Notes under the pieces: model-generated | The model's input: only the letters and a program-made list of their open reading frames with translations | Database searches by the model: none | Told to the model about the DNA's origin: nothing | Made by a program: the position numbers and the translations under genes | From: Bacteroidales bacterium | GTDB taxonomy: Bacteria > Bacteroidota > Bacteroidia > Bacteroidales > Cfx3-03 | Assembly (NCBI GenBank): GCA_023251485.1 | Contig: JAHEYR010000003.1 | Location: 1 to 50,061 of the forward strand | Direction: 5' to 3' | Length of the DNA: 50,061 nt | Shown here: positions 24,036 to 33,480 of the stretch, piece by piece | How positions within the stretch are numbered: position 1 is the stretch's first letter | Layout of the letters: every line of letters starts with the position of its first letter

Positions 24036-25118
24036 TTACTGCAAATTTTTAACCGCATCAAACAACGCAATTATGTTTTCGACAGGAGTGTCAGGCTGGA
24101 TATTATGTGCAGGCGCTATGATATAACCACCCTCATTACCTAATATTTCTACTCTACGTTGCACCTCTGCTTTAATACTTTCGGGAGTGCCATTTGGCAA
24201 CAGATCCTGAACACAAATGCCACCAAAGAATATCAAGTCCTTTCCAAAGTTTTGTTTTAGAAATTCAGGATTCATTCCTTTAGCTAAAGGCTGAATCGGA
24301 TTTAAAATATCCAATCCGATCTCAATAAAATCAGGAATCAGATCGACCACTGCACCACAAGTATGCCACGCTATTTTAATTTCAGGGTTTATCTGTTTGA
24401 ATTCATCAAACATCTTTTTTATTCTGGGCTTAAAATATTTCCGCCAGGTATCCATGTCCATCATCGTTGACTGTTGACTTCCAAAATCATCGCCACACCA
24501 AATCACATCGGCACCACAACGAATAAGTTCTTTTCCTGTTTCGGTATTTATATAAGCAACCTTATCCAGTAAGGCTTCAACATAGGGTGTCTCCAATAAC
24601 AAATCGACAAGAAATTTCTCTAATCCGACGAGATACCATGATGTTTCAAAAATAGAACACTCAAGGTCTGCTATTATTCCATAATCTTTGCCATACTTCT
24701 GAATGGCAGCCCTTGCCATGTCAAAACGTCCTTTTGCGAATGGATCAGGAAATGGATATGCCTCAATGTCTGCAACAGTTTCGGCGTGACTCAACGGATA
24801 AGAATAGAATTCGTTGTAGAGTCCGGCATCTTTGAAAACCATCCCCCATTCGTTAATAATTAATCCATCGGGAGTAGTAACAGTTGGGCTATCAGCCGGT
24901 GCTGTTGCAGCAACGCCAATCGCATCAACACCCATGTGCGTTAGCAAACCCATGTGCGAAATACGTGTCGATAACAATGAGTCTATTGGCGTTTCATAAG
25001 GCAGTCTTAAATGAGCTGAAAGCATTTGCGCAACCTGAGGTGTTAAGGATGCATAAAATGGCGTTCTATCAGGTTTTCTTCCATTTATTGTAGCTAGAAA
25101 TCGCTCCCTTGAATTCAT
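24036..25118 (-). CDS. UroD-superfamily protein, MtaA/CmuA-like
   Basis: This 360-residue cytoplasmic TIM barrel belongs to the uroporphyrinogen decarboxylase superfamily. The start MNSRERFLATINGRKPDRTP is the family hallmark. WHTCGAVVDL (His252, Cys254) and Cys302 in FFGGICVQD match the zinc-binding His-x-Cys...Cys of the methylcobamide:CoM-type methyltransferases (MtaA, CmuA) and not the Arg-rich active site of HemE. It therefore probably moves a methyl group from a corrinoid protein, or performs demethylation, but no corrinoid protein gene is next to it. A long leader of about 85 bases follows a TATATTTG element on the minus strand (25217-25210). True substrate unknown. Confidence 0.8.
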   Translation of the reverse strand: MNSRERFLATINGRKPDRTPFYASLTPQVAQMLSAHLRLPYETPIDSLLSTRISHMGLLTHMGVDAIGVAATAPADSPTVTTPDGLIINEWGMVFKDAGLYNEFYSYPLSHAETVADIEAYPFPDPFAKGRFDMARAAIQKYGKDYGIIADLECSIFETSWYLVGLEKFLVDLLLETPYVEALLDKVAYINTETGKELIRCGADVIWCGDDFGSQQSTMMDMDTWRKYFKPRIKKMFDEFKQINPEIKIAWHTCGAVVDLIPDFIEIGLDILNPIQPLAKGMNPEFLKQNFGKDLIFFGGICVQDLLPNGTPESIKAEVQRRVEILGNEGGYIIAPAHNIQPDTPVENIIALFDAVKNLQ

Positions 25119-25367
25119 AGTCTCTTACTTTATGATTTGCAGTAACCGTACTAAAACATTGCATTTTGCATTTCCTACAATGCATCGTCTTTTATTCATT
25201 GTGCTTTCACAAATATAAGAAGAAAGGAGAAAGATTTATATACTAAATACTGCACATTATTTCAACCCTATAACAGATGCATTTTCTTTTGAAGCCTGCC
25301 AATACGCCACGTTTATATTATTTTTTCTTTTTTCAAACATCTTTATCAATCATATTGTCTTAAGATC

Positions 25368-25781
25368 TTATTTATGAACAGACAAAGGCTTTCCTTTCTC
25401 TCCCATAAAAAATGCTATTAATACGACATTTTCTTTTCCCTTATTTATACCATTATGCATGGTCTCTAATACCTCTGCAAAAGAAGTGTTTTCAGGAAAT
25501 TGCATCGTTTTTTTATTCTCTAATTCCACTGTAAGATTTCCCTTTAAAACATAAGCAAACACGGGAAATGTATGTTTGTGCCAACCTGTCGATTGTCCGG
25601 GCTGAAGTGTGATTTTAGATATCGTTACTTCAGCGTTTTTAAAGTCAGGGTAATTGATTTTTTGGCCTATCGAGGTTGTATCTGTTTTTAATACGGTCTC
25701 AATAATAATACCTTTATTGTATTGAGCTTTTAACCCAAAACAGATACATATTGCAATAATTGTTAGTGTTAGTCTTTTCAT
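25368..25781 (-). CDS. Secreted small cupin protein
   Basis: The 137-residue protein has a signal peptide (MKRLTLTIIAICICFGLKAQ) and a single cupin domain. The metal site is visible as WHKHTFPVFAYVLKGNLTVE (His-x-His with Tyr and Glu) and a second motif with His near NTSFAEVLETMHNG. It should act in the periplasm. Similar exported cupins are quercetinase- or dioxygenase-like but their substrates are unknown. I used the ATG at 25781, as the longer start at 25805 puts basic residues before the signal peptide. It is a single gene, 50 bases after the convergent-free end of MarC. Confidence 0.75.
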   Translation of the reverse strand: MKRLTLTIIAICICFGLKAQYNKGIIIETVLKTDTTSIGQKINYPDFKNAEVTISKITLQPGQSTGWHKHTFPVFAYVLKGNLTVELENKKTMQFPENTSFAEVLETMHNGINKGKENVVLIAFFMGEKGKPLSVHK

Positions 25782-25853
25782 TTTCCTTGTTTTTAATCTC
25801 CACAAAAATGGATATAATTGGTAATTACAAACATACGATATGACTTATAAAAT

Positions 25854-26531
25854 CTACATTAACTTAATCAGCCCATGCATTTTCAGAAATTCTATTCCTC
25901 CATCAAAGATCATCTGTACGCCAATGGTGGCAATGATTAATCCAATAATTCGAACAAGTGCTGACATCACATTCAATTTAATCAATACCCTACCAATATT
26001 TTTGGCATAAAGCATTACAATCAGATTAACACCAAGCGCAGCAAAGATGGCACACACGGTAACAAGGGATCCATATTGTGCAGGAAAAGTTACGGTGGCA
26101 GTTATTGTACCGGGACCAGCAATCATCGGAATAGCAAGAGGTACTGATGAAATATCCTTCACACTAACATCTTTTCCGATATTAAGCAATACACCCTTTT
26201 GCAGTGCAATCCAACCACTATAAACAAGAACGAATCCGCACATCACTCGAAATGAGTATAATTGAATCCGAAAGACATATCCAAAAATAATATTCCCGAA
26301 AATCTGGAAAATAATCAGAATAATAAAAGCCGTGATAGATGATTTGATAGAAAGATAGCGTAACTCATTGTCGGTCATCTGCCCCTGTAAGGAATTAATA
26401 ACAAAAATCTTTTGGATCGGATTTATTAAAGCCAAAAATGTAACAAACGAGCTAAGGAAAAAAGCTGTTTTAAATGTAAAAAGTGTATCAAGAATTAGCA
26501 TAACCGGTATATTAAAAAAGAATAATAACAT
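25854..26531 (-). CDS. MarC family (UPF0056) inner-membrane protein
   Basis: The 225-residue protein has about six hydrophobic segments and the MarC signature SVPLAIPMIAGPGTITATV near residue 130, with FLALINPIQKIFVI near the N-terminus and RIIGLIIATIGVQMIFDGGI near the end. The family was once linked to multidrug resistance in E. coli, but this was not confirmed and the function is unknown. The start may be at Met11 (MLILDTLF). A second MarC gene of another subgroup begins at 49724, so the genome has at least two. Confidence 0.88.
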   Translation of the reverse strand: MLLFFFNIPVMLILDTLFTFKTAFFLSSFVTFLALINPIQKIFVINSLQGQMTDNELRYLSIKSSITAFIILIIFQIFGNIIFGYVFRIQLYSFRVMCGFVLVYSGWIALQKGVLLNIGKDVSVKDISSVPLAIPMIAGPGTITATVTFPAQYGSLVTVCAIFAALGVNLIVMLYAKNIGRVLIKLNVMSALVRIIGLIIATIGVQMIFDGGIEFLKMHGLIKLM

Positions 26532-26852
26532 TACTTACAAATCTGACTGATACCATAACGATAGACTAGTCATTTCAAAGAATTCGTTTTATTTGAAACG
26601 ATTTCAACTCATAATTAGTATCTATGTGTTTGCACAAATACTATTCCCTTTTAACGCACTCGCTATTTAATCTGTAATCAACACTCGATCCCTATCCATA
26701 TGATTATTTCAATGAAAATCAAACAGCATTATAGGCTACTATTTCCAGAAAATGTCACGCGAATTAAAAAATAAAAACGTCAGGATGGTAATTATTTTTC
26801 GTACTTTTGGAACATATTAAGTTTTTAGTCAGTTTTTCCAAGATGTCTGAAA
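26532..26852. other. Divergent intergenic region before the tetR gene
   Basis: No gene is visible. TACTTTTG at 26802-26809 is an exact -7 element, 44 bases before the TetR ATG. A good -33 is not seen. The rest is AT-rich without clear hairpins. Confidence 0.45.
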
Positions 26853-27443
26853 ATGGATATAAGTGAATCAAATTTATGCATTGCAAATGAATGCTTTGCA
26901 GAATATGGGTACAACGAAACATCTGTTAAAATACTATCCAACGCGATGAGTATTTCCAGTAACATGTTTTATTATCTATTTAAAAACAAAGAGTCTTTGT
27001 TCAAAATAGTTCTAGCAGATGAAATTGAACAGTTTAAGATCCTTACGGATCGACTAGTTAAAAGACAGACTGATTCAATCAACAGTCTTTGCGCTTATGT
27101 TACGGCACGGACGATGGGCTTACAAAAGTCAAAGAACTTGTTACTTGTAATAAATGATAAAAGCCTCTCTCAAAGGTTTTTAACACAAGAGTTACTACAA
27201 GATTATAAGGATTTTGAAACCCTGTATCTGAAAAATATTTTACAGTCAGGAGTTCAAACCGGAGAATTTGAGATTGAAGATACAAAACTGGAAGTATCTG
27301 CAATTACATCGGCCCTTCAGCAGCTGGGGAGATCACTGAATCAGTTTTCAATAATTGATAAAAGTGAAAAAAATCTCCAGCAGATGCTAGATACTTTATT
27401 AATCGGGATTCTAAAACAGCAAACAACAACTCTAAATAGCTAG
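26853..27443 (+). CDS. TetR family transcriptional regulator
   Basis: A 196-residue regulator whose N-terminal helix-turn-helix is clear: ANECFAEYGYNETSVKILSN, then MSISSNMFYYLFKNKESLFK (about residues 10-48), followed by a helical ligand/dimer domain that is not conserved. It is directly upstream of a TolC-adaptor-ABC-2 export operon on the same strand, 98 bases away, so it is likely the local repressor, released by an exported compound or a toxin. The usual AcrR-like arrangement supports this; the ligand is unknown. Confidence 0.87.
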   Translation: MDISESNLCIANECFAEYGYNETSVKILSNAMSISSNMFYYLFKNKESLFKIVLADEIEQFKILTDRLVKRQTDSINSLCAYVTARTMGLQKSKNLLLVINDKSLSQRFLTQELLQDYKDFETLYLKNILQSGVQTGEFEIEDTKLEVSAITSALQQLGRSLNQFSIIDKSEKNLQQMLDTLLIGILKQQTTTLNS

Positions 27444-27488
27444 GAAGAGAATAACAGCTAATACAAACACCTGAATTTCATCATTAAA

Positions 27489-27517
27489 TTGTAGTATCAG
27501 TATTTTTTTTAATTTTG
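27489..27517 (+). promoter_or_regulatory. Promoter of the TolC/HlyD/ABC-2 export operon
   Basis: TTG at 27489-27491, an 18-base spacer and TAATTTTG at 27510-27517 form a Bacteroidota-type promoter. It lies between the TetR stop and the TolC ATG at 27542. It also rules out the TTG at 27515 as a start codon. Confidence 0.6.
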
Positions 27518-27541
27518 ACAATACTATTAAAAGCAGAAAAA

Positions 27542-29086
27542 ATGAAGTTTAAAACGCGCCTTGAATCACTGGCAATTATAACGTTAATCCTTTCAGTTTT
27601 GTGCGTGAATGCACAGCAGCCTGCCATACCCAATAAGCGATTAAACTTTGATCAGGCACTCGAACTTACACGCAATAACAGCCATATCATTAAGCAGGTT
27701 AACTTTTCGCAAAAGGAAAAAGAACAAGATGTTAAAGCTGCTAAGAATCTTTATCTGCCCAAAGTTGGCATTACGGCTAGCTACGTGGCAATGTCTGACA
27801 ATTTACATCTCGATCTAAATCCAATAAAGAGCTCTATAACACCATTATATCAGGCATTAGGCAATTTTGGAAATTTCTCAGGCGTTCCAAATCCTGACCC
27901 TGCCACAAAACAGGTTATGCCTATTTTACCTGATAATTTATCAACAAAGGCTGTTCGCAGTCAGTTATTAGGCGGACTAGAAACCATTGAAGCAGCTAAT
28001 TGGGATCAAATGATTCAGAAGAAAAATTTTGGCAGTGTTTTCGCTGATTTTAATTGGCCGATCTATGCTGGCGGGAAGATCAGATTAGCCAATAAGGTCG
28101 CAGAGATCCATAAAACCGAAGCAGATCAAGTCACCAGCCAAAAAGAAGGTGAGTTGATGAGCGAACTTGCCGAACGATATTTTGGATTATGCTTAGCTCA
28201 ACAAGCTGTACTAGTCAGGACTGATGTTTTCAATGGTGTAGAAAACCATCTGAACGACGCAGTAAAGATGGAGAAAGAGGGGCTCATTGCCAAAGCAGAG
28301 ATGCTCCATGCCAAGGTTTCGGAGGCACAAGCCCAACGAGAATTAAGTAAGGCAAAAAGAACAGCAGATGTTTTGAACACGTCATTACTTAACACATTAG
28401 CATTATCAGAAGAGATAATACTTGAACCTGAAACGGATCTTTTCTATTTGGATAGTATTGAAACAGTAAATTATTTCAAAACGCTTGCACGACAAAATAA
28501 TCCTTTATTAATGCAAGTCAATTCAAAAAAGCTACTTGCCGATCAAGGCTATAAAGCTGAAAGGGCTGAATATTATCCGGTCATTGCATTCGAGGGGATG
28601 TATGATCTGGCCAATAAAGATCTATCGCAATATATGCCGGATTGGACTGTTGGCGTTGGATTAAGGTGGACGCTATTTGATGGATCAACACGTTATAGAA
28701 AAGTAAAAGCCGCAGCCCTAAAGAAGGAAGAGGTAAACGAAATTGGGAACAAAGCACTATCAGACGTTGAGACGATGATTGAAAAGTTATATCATGAATT
28801 GAACATGTATAAGGAACAATTAGCTGAGCTTGAATCGGCCAATGTTTTTGCAGAGGAATATTTAAGAGTCAGAGAGAAAGCTTTTCATGAAGAGATGTCG
28901 AATTCAACCGAGGTTGTCGATGCCCGTCTGGCATTAGCTCAGGTAAAAATTGAACGTTTACAAGCCATGTATGGATTTGATGTCACCCTGGCCCGGATCT
29001 TACAATATGCAGGTATCCCCAATGAATTTCCTGCCTACCAAAAGAGAATGGGAGTGAAAACCGAAAAATATAAACTAACGAAGTAA
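27542..29086 (+). CDS. TolC family outer-membrane efflux channel
   Basis: This 514-residue precursor has a signal peptide ending near VNAQ (residue 25) and two outer-membrane efflux protein repeats made of long coiled-coil helices: LNFDQALELTRNNSHIIKQV at the start of repeat 1, RYFGLCLAQQAVLVRTDVF, and the closing WTVGVGLRWTLFDGSTR of repeat 2. A trimer would form the outer-membrane pore and periplasmic tunnel. It is followed by an adaptor and two permeases, so it is the exit duct of one tripartite exporter. I used the ATG at 27542; the earlier TTG overlaps the promoter. Confidence 0.92.
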   Translation: MKFKTRLESLAIITLILSVLCVNAQQPAIPNKRLNFDQALELTRNNSHIIKQVNFSQKEKEQDVKAAKNLYLPKVGITASYVAMSDNLHLDLNPIKSSITPLYQALGNFGNFSGVPNPDPATKQVMPILPDNLSTKAVRSQLLGGLETIEAANWDQMIQKKNFGSVFADFNWPIYAGGKIRLANKVAEIHKTEADQVTSQKEGELMSELAERYFGLCLAQQAVLVRTDVFNGVENHLNDAVKMEKEGLIAKAEMLHAKVSEAQAQRELSKAKRTADVLNTSLLNTLALSEEIILEPETDLFYLDSIETVNYFKTLARQNNPLLMQVNSKKLLADQGYKAERAEYYPVIAFEGMYDLANKDLSQYMPDWTVGVGLRWTLFDGSTRYRKVKAAALKKEEVNEIGNKALSDVETMIEKLYHELNMYKEQLAELESANVFAEEYLRVREKAFHEEMSNSTEVVDARLALAQVKIERLQAMYGFDVTLARILQYAGIPNEFPAYQKRMGVKTEKYKLTK

Positions 29087-29117
29087 AGAAATTATCAAAA
29101 GAAAATACATTATAACC

Positions 29118-30119
29118 ATGAATAAGAAAGGAAACCTTTTTGCGGCCATCGGAATTGCAGGATTGCTTATTTTTTTGATATACTCTACATGGATAATCAG
29201 TCATAAAGCGCCATTAGAAGTTCAAGGAGAGGTAGAGGCAACGCAAATTAAAGTAGCTTCAAAATTAGTAGGGAGAATTGATAGCCTACCGATCCATAAA
29301 GGAGATGTAGTAAAAAAGGGGCAACTTCTGTTCACCTTTAAAAGCCCTGAGATAGAAGCAAAATTAGCGCAGGCTCATGCAGCATTACAAGGTGCGAAAG
29401 CGCAAAACCGAAAAGCAATAAATGGCGCTCAGTCCGAAGATATTGAAGCCGCATACAACGCCTATTTAAAAGCTCAGGCTGCAAACGAACTTGCCAAGGT
29501 GACATTTGACCGTGTCAACAATCTATATAAAGAAGGAGTGCTTCCGGCTCAAAAGAAAGATGAAGCAGAAACGAATTATAAAGCAGCACTAGAAACGGCC
29601 AATGCAGCTAAGGCTATCTGGAATAAAGCGAAGAATGGTACCCGAATTGAAGATAAAGATGCTGCCAGATCGCTCGTCACAAGAGCAGAAGGCGTTATAA
29701 ATGAAGTCGAAAGCTACCTTAATGAAACCAGCATCTATTCTCCCATAAATGGAGAGGTGGCTGATATTATTGCTGAATCCGGGGAGTTGGTTTCTGCTGG
29801 TTATCCTGTTGTCACACTGGTGAATCTTAAAGATAGTTGGGTTACTTTTAATTTGCGCGAAGACTTATTGGCTTCAATCCAGATGGGAAGTGTGTTTATG
29901 GCTAAGTTTCCTGCGCTCAAAAACAAAGAAATCATGTTAAAAGTAACGTATATTCATCCATTAGGGAGCTTTGCGACATGGAATGCGACAAAAACTACAG
30001 GAGATTTTGACATGAAGACATTTGAAATCCACGCAGTTCCGGTTGAAAAGATTGACGGACTCAGACCGGGGATGAGTGCACTTGTCAATTGGGAGAAATT
30101 AAAACTAGTCAGCAAATAA
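29118..30119 (+). CDS. HlyD/EmrA-like periplasmic adaptor (membrane fusion protein)
   Basis: The 333-residue protein has one N-terminal membrane anchor (residues 6-26), then a biotinyl-lipoyl half-motif (VEATQIKVASKLVGRIDSLP), a long alpha-hairpin rich in Ala and Lys (about 75-195), and the second half (IYSPINGEVADIIAESGELV). It ends with a beta-barrel domain containing VNLKDSWVTFNLRED. It links the ABC-2 permeases in the inner membrane to TolC. It begins 31 bases after the TolC gene. Assignment to the YbhG/YhiI-type adaptors of ABC-2 exporters is inferred from the neighbours. Confidence 0.92.
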   Translation: MNKKGNLFAAIGIAGLLIFLIYSTWIISHKAPLEVQGEVEATQIKVASKLVGRIDSLPIHKGDVVKKGQLLFTFKSPEIEAKLAQAHAALQGAKAQNRKAINGAQSEDIEAAYNAYLKAQAANELAKVTFDRVNNLYKEGVLPAQKKDEAETNYKAALETANAAKAIWNKAKNGTRIEDKDAARSLVTRAEGVINEVESYLNETSIYSPINGEVADIIAESGELVSAGYPVVTLVNLKDSWVTFNLREDLLASIQMGSVFMAKFPALKNKEIMLKVTYIHPLGSFATWNATKTTGDFDMKTFEIHAVPVEKIDGLRPGMSALVNWEKLKLVSK

Positions 30120-30158
30120 CTCTAAGCTCAAAATCTTTAGCATTATAGAAATCAGACT

Positions 30159-31340
30159 ATGGAAAATAAAGAAAGGCATCCATTTTTATGGGTAATGCAA
30201 CGGGAATGGAAAAACATTTGGGGTAAATGGCCCTATCTCTTCATGACCATTGTAGGACCTTTAGCTGGATTTTTCCTGGTCATGTGGCTTTTCTCTGCCA
30301 ATGTTCCGCGTAATCTACCTGTCGCAGTTATTGATCTTGATCATTCAAGTCTCTCGCGTCAAGTAAGCAGGATGGTTGATGCAACTCCGATTGCTAAAAT
30401 CAATGCCGATTTTGTAAGTCTGGAGGAAGCTAAAGAATCACTCGAAAAAGGAGAAGTTGATGCGATTATATACATTCCAAAAGATTTAGCAAGAGACATT
30501 ATTAAAGGAGGGAGCTCGGAAGTAACGGTATATGTCAACAACGTAAATGTTGTTAAAAGTGGTTTAATCGGGAGTGGAATCCAAAAAGCACTTGCCACTC
30601 TCTCTGCAGGAATAAAAGTCCAATCACTAATGATGAAAGGGTCTACACAACGACAAGCGATTGCTCAGGCAATGCCTGTTTCATTACGCCCCGTCATCCT
30701 TTTTAATCCCTACACAAGTTATTCATACTATCTTACGTTTGGTTTTTTGCCTGTCATGTTAATTGTATTTACCTTGATGGGCAGTATTTATGCAATAGGA
30801 ACCGAACTTCAATACAAGACTTGTGATGTATGGTTACGTCTTGCTAATGGCAATATATTAACAGCTCTTGCAGGTAAATTACTCCCTTACACCATTTTGT
30901 ATTCTGTAATGGCGATGTTCATGAATATGATTTTATTTAACCGATTAGGATTGCCCTTAAAAGGAGATTTATCGATTATCCTCACAAGTGAATTTCTAAT
31001 GATCGTGAGTTACCAGGCACTTGCTGTATTCATGGTTGGGTTCTCTTCAAACCTCCGGCTAAGTCTTTCATTAGGTGCGGCCTATACCATGATGGCTTTA
31101 ACCTTTTCGGGACTGACATTCCCGCTATTTGGAATGCCTGCACTAGCCCAAGCGTTTGCTCATATTTTCCCTTTCACCTATTGGCTTAAAATATTTATCA
31201 GCCAATCGTTAAGAGGAGAGCCTGTAATAAACTCAATAATACCGCTTTATTCTTTTTTTGCATTTATTGCGCTGGGACTTCTATTTATTCCAAGATTAAA
31301 ATATGTGCTTCAGCATGAGAAATTCTGGGGCAAAATTTAA
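30159..31340 (+). CDS. ABC-2 type permease 1 of the export operon
   Basis: The 393-residue inner-membrane protein has the ABC2_membrane_3 layout: one N-terminal helix (residues 24-46), a large periplasmic domain starting NLPVAVIDLDHSSLSRQVSR, and five C-terminal helices from about residue 190. The YbhS/YhhJ-like LDHSxLSR segment is typical of exporters that work with a HlyD-like adaptor. No ATPase gene is in this operon. The next permease starts five bases after the stop and shares the same order, so the two likely form a heterodimer. Confidence 0.9.
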   Translation: MENKERHPFLWVMQREWKNIWGKWPYLFMTIVGPLAGFFLVMWLFSANVPRNLPVAVIDLDHSSLSRQVSRMVDATPIAKINADFVSLEEAKESLEKGEVDAIIYIPKDLARDIIKGGSSEVTVYVNNVNVVKSGLIGSGIQKALATLSAGIKVQSLMMKGSTQRQAIAQAMPVSLRPVILFNPYTSYSYYLTFGFLPVMLIVFTLMGSIYAIGTELQYKTCDVWLRLANGNILTALAGKLLPYTILYSVMAMFMNMILFNRLGLPLKGDLSIILTSEFLMIVSYQALAVFMVGFSSNLRLSLSLGAAYTMMALTFSGLTFPLFGMPALAQAFAHIFPFTYWLKIFISQSLRGEPVINSIIPLYSFFAFIALGLLFIPRLKYVLQHEKFWGKI

Positions 31341-31345
31341 CATCT

Positions 31346-32542
31346 ATGTATCTAATTAACAATACAAAAAAGGGGTTAAAAAAGACTGCTGAATATTATA
31401 GTGAAGAGATGAGGCTCATCATGGCTGACGCCGGTGCTGTTTTGCTTTTTATCGTAGCTATGATTATTTATCCTGTCGTTTATTCAATTGGCTATTCAGG
31501 AGAAGTGGTAAAGGATCTACCAGTTGCTGTAGTAGATTTAAATCATTCAAATCTTAGTCGTCAATATAGCAGGATGTTGGATGCAACTGAACAAATCCAT
31601 GTAATTTGCAAACCAGGAAGTCTGAAAGAAGCGGAGAACCTTTTTTATGAAGGGAACATAAAAGGAATCGTATTAATCCCTGAAGATTTTGAGAAAAACA
31701 TTCTCCAGGGTATACAATCAAATGTTACTGTTTATTGTGATGCCAGTTACTTTTTAATTTACAAACAGATATATGCCGGAGCAGCATATTCAACCGGTAC
31801 ATTGAGTGCTGGTGTTGAGATAAAAAAACTTTTAGCACAAGGAAGAGATCTAAATCAGGCTTTGGATCAGAGAGATCCGCTAAAAACAAATGTCATCAGC
31901 TTATATAATCCTTCAGCCGGTTATGGAAGTTTTATTATGCCGGGGGTTTTATTAATTATTTTACAACAAACCTTACTTATTGGAATTGGACTTCTTGGTG
32001 CTACAACACGTGAAAAAATCAAGAACAGAAATCTTATAGTTGAGCCCCTGACTCATGGAGGCTCTATAACTGCGGTCCTTGGTAAAAGCTTAGCCTATCT
32101 GGTTATCTACATGTTTAATGTGTTATTCATTATGGTTGTTATTCCAAAATGGTTTTCTTTTCCGGACAAGAGTGGCTTTTTAACGACCTTACTTCTCACC
32201 ATTCCTTATATTTTATCTATCTCCTTTCTGGGAATCACAATTAGTGTATTATTTAAGAAAAGGGCACATGCCTTATTATTTATGGTATTCCTTTCGAATG
32301 TCATTCTTTTCTTCAGCGGTCTTTCATGGCCATCGGCAGCATTACCTCCACTCTTATACAAAATTGCGCATATTTTCCCCAGTACCTTAATGATCCCAGC
32401 CTATTTGCGTGTAAGGATAATGGGGGCTCCATTAAGTTCTGTTGCTTATGAATACACCTTCATCTTGGTTCAGATGGTAGTTTATTTCGTACTGGCATGT
32501 GTAGCTTATAAATTTTCATCTAAAAAACTGGCAAGAGAATAA
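31346..32542 (+). CDS. ABC-2 type permease 2 of the export operon
   Basis: The 398-residue paralogue of the preceding permease has an N-terminal helix (residues 32-52), the periplasmic domain DLPVAVVDLNHSNLSRQYSR and a C-terminal five-helix core (about 195-390). The two VDL(D/N)HSxLSRQ segments show they arose by duplication. It is the second half of the transport channel. It ends six bases before a methyltransferase gene. It needs an ATP-binding subunit that is encoded elsewhere, or the pair works in another way; neither can be read here. Confidence 0.9.
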   Translation: MYLINNTKKGLKKTAEYYSEEMRLIMADAGAVLLFIVAMIIYPVVYSIGYSGEVVKDLPVAVVDLNHSNLSRQYSRMLDATEQIHVICKPGSLKEAENLFYEGNIKGIVLIPEDFEKNILQGIQSNVTVYCDASYFLIYKQIYAGAAYSTGTLSAGVEIKKLLAQGRDLNQALDQRDPLKTNVISLYNPSAGYGSFIMPGVLLIILQQTLLIGIGLLGATTREKIKNRNLIVEPLTHGGSITAVLGKSLAYLVIYMFNVLFIMVVIPKWFSFPDKSGFLTTLLLTIPYILSISFLGITISVLFKKRAHALLFMVFLSNVILFFSGLSWPSAALPPLLYKIAHIFPSTLMIPAYLRVRIMGAPLSSVAYEYTFILVQMVVYFVLACVAYKFSSKKLARE

Positions 32543-32548
32543 ATCAAC

Positions 32549-33343
32549 ATGGGAAATCATACATTTCAACTAAAAAGCTATCTCGCCTATAAACTCAAGG
32601 CAAAAAATCTACATCATCTACATTCACCTTTTGCATTTAGTTTAACAAAAGATGTAATTTACAACAAGTTGCGTTTACCTGCCTATCAACAAATTAACAC
32701 ATTGCGAAAGCAACTTCAAAGCAACCTATCTGTGATAGAGGTTCATGATTTTGGAGCGGGAGCAGGTAATCAGAAATATACTGAAAAGCTAAAAAGTGTT
32801 TCTTCCATTTTCGAAAACAACAGCATTCGTAAAAAATACGGAGAGCTTCTATACCGACTTGTTGACTATTTCAAACCTGGTTATATATTGGAGTTAGGAA
32901 CTTCGTTAGGTATCAGTACAGCCTATCAAGCGCTAGCAGCTCCAAATGCCATTTTCATCACAGCCGAAGGATGTTCGGGAATTGCTGAAAAAGCTAATGA
33001 AAATTTTCAGTTGTTAAAATTGAATAACGTTAAGATTGAAATCGGCAATTTTGACACCTTACTTGAACCGATTCTGGAGAAACTCCCCAAAATAGACTTT
33101 GCATTTATTGATGGAAATCATCGTAAAGATCCAACCATTCGTTATTTCCAACACTGTCTCAAAAAATCACATAACGACACGGTACTTGTGTTTGATGATA
33201 TCCACTGGTCGCCTGACATGAATGAAGCATGGAACTTTATATCACAACACGAATCAGTGACACTTTCACTTGATCTATTTCAATTTGGAATAGTCTTCTT
33301 CAAAAAAGAGCTCAGTAAAGAAACCTTTGTCATTGAGTATTAA
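32549..33343 (+). CDS. Class I SAM-dependent methyltransferase (O-methyltransferase-like)
   Basis: The 264-residue cytoplasmic protein has a Rossmann methyltransferase core with motif I ILELGTSLGISTAYQALA (about residues 112-129), an acidic strand end at ITAEG, and IDFAFIDGNHRKDPT with a metal-site-like Asp, as in COMT/CcoAOMT-type O-methyltransferases. The LHHLHSPFAFSL start is family-typical in Bacteroidota. It begins six bases after permease 2, so it is co-transcribed with the exporter. It may modify the exported molecule, or it may be a passenger; the substrate is unknown. Confidence 0.85.
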   Translation: MGNHTFQLKSYLAYKLKAKNLHHLHSPFAFSLTKDVIYNKLRLPAYQQINTLRKQLQSNLSVIEVHDFGAGAGNQKYTEKLKSVSSIFENNSIRKKYGELLYRLVDYFKPGYILELGTSLGISTAYQALAAPNAIFITAEGCSGIAEKANENFQLLKLNNVKIEIGNFDTLLEPILEKLPKIDFAFIDGNHRKDPTIRYFQHCLKKSHNDTVLVFDDIHWSPDMNEAWNFISQHESVTLSLDLFQFGIVFFKKELSKETFVIEY

Positions 33344-33480
33344 AACATTCAAATTATTTTATTTTTTTCTGAGGATGGAATAAAAATAACTATTTTTGAT
33401 ACAGAAAGCCTGGACTATTAAAGTTTGGATAATCTTCACTACATTTACTCATTCTATCGTAAGCACTAATTATTAAGTCT

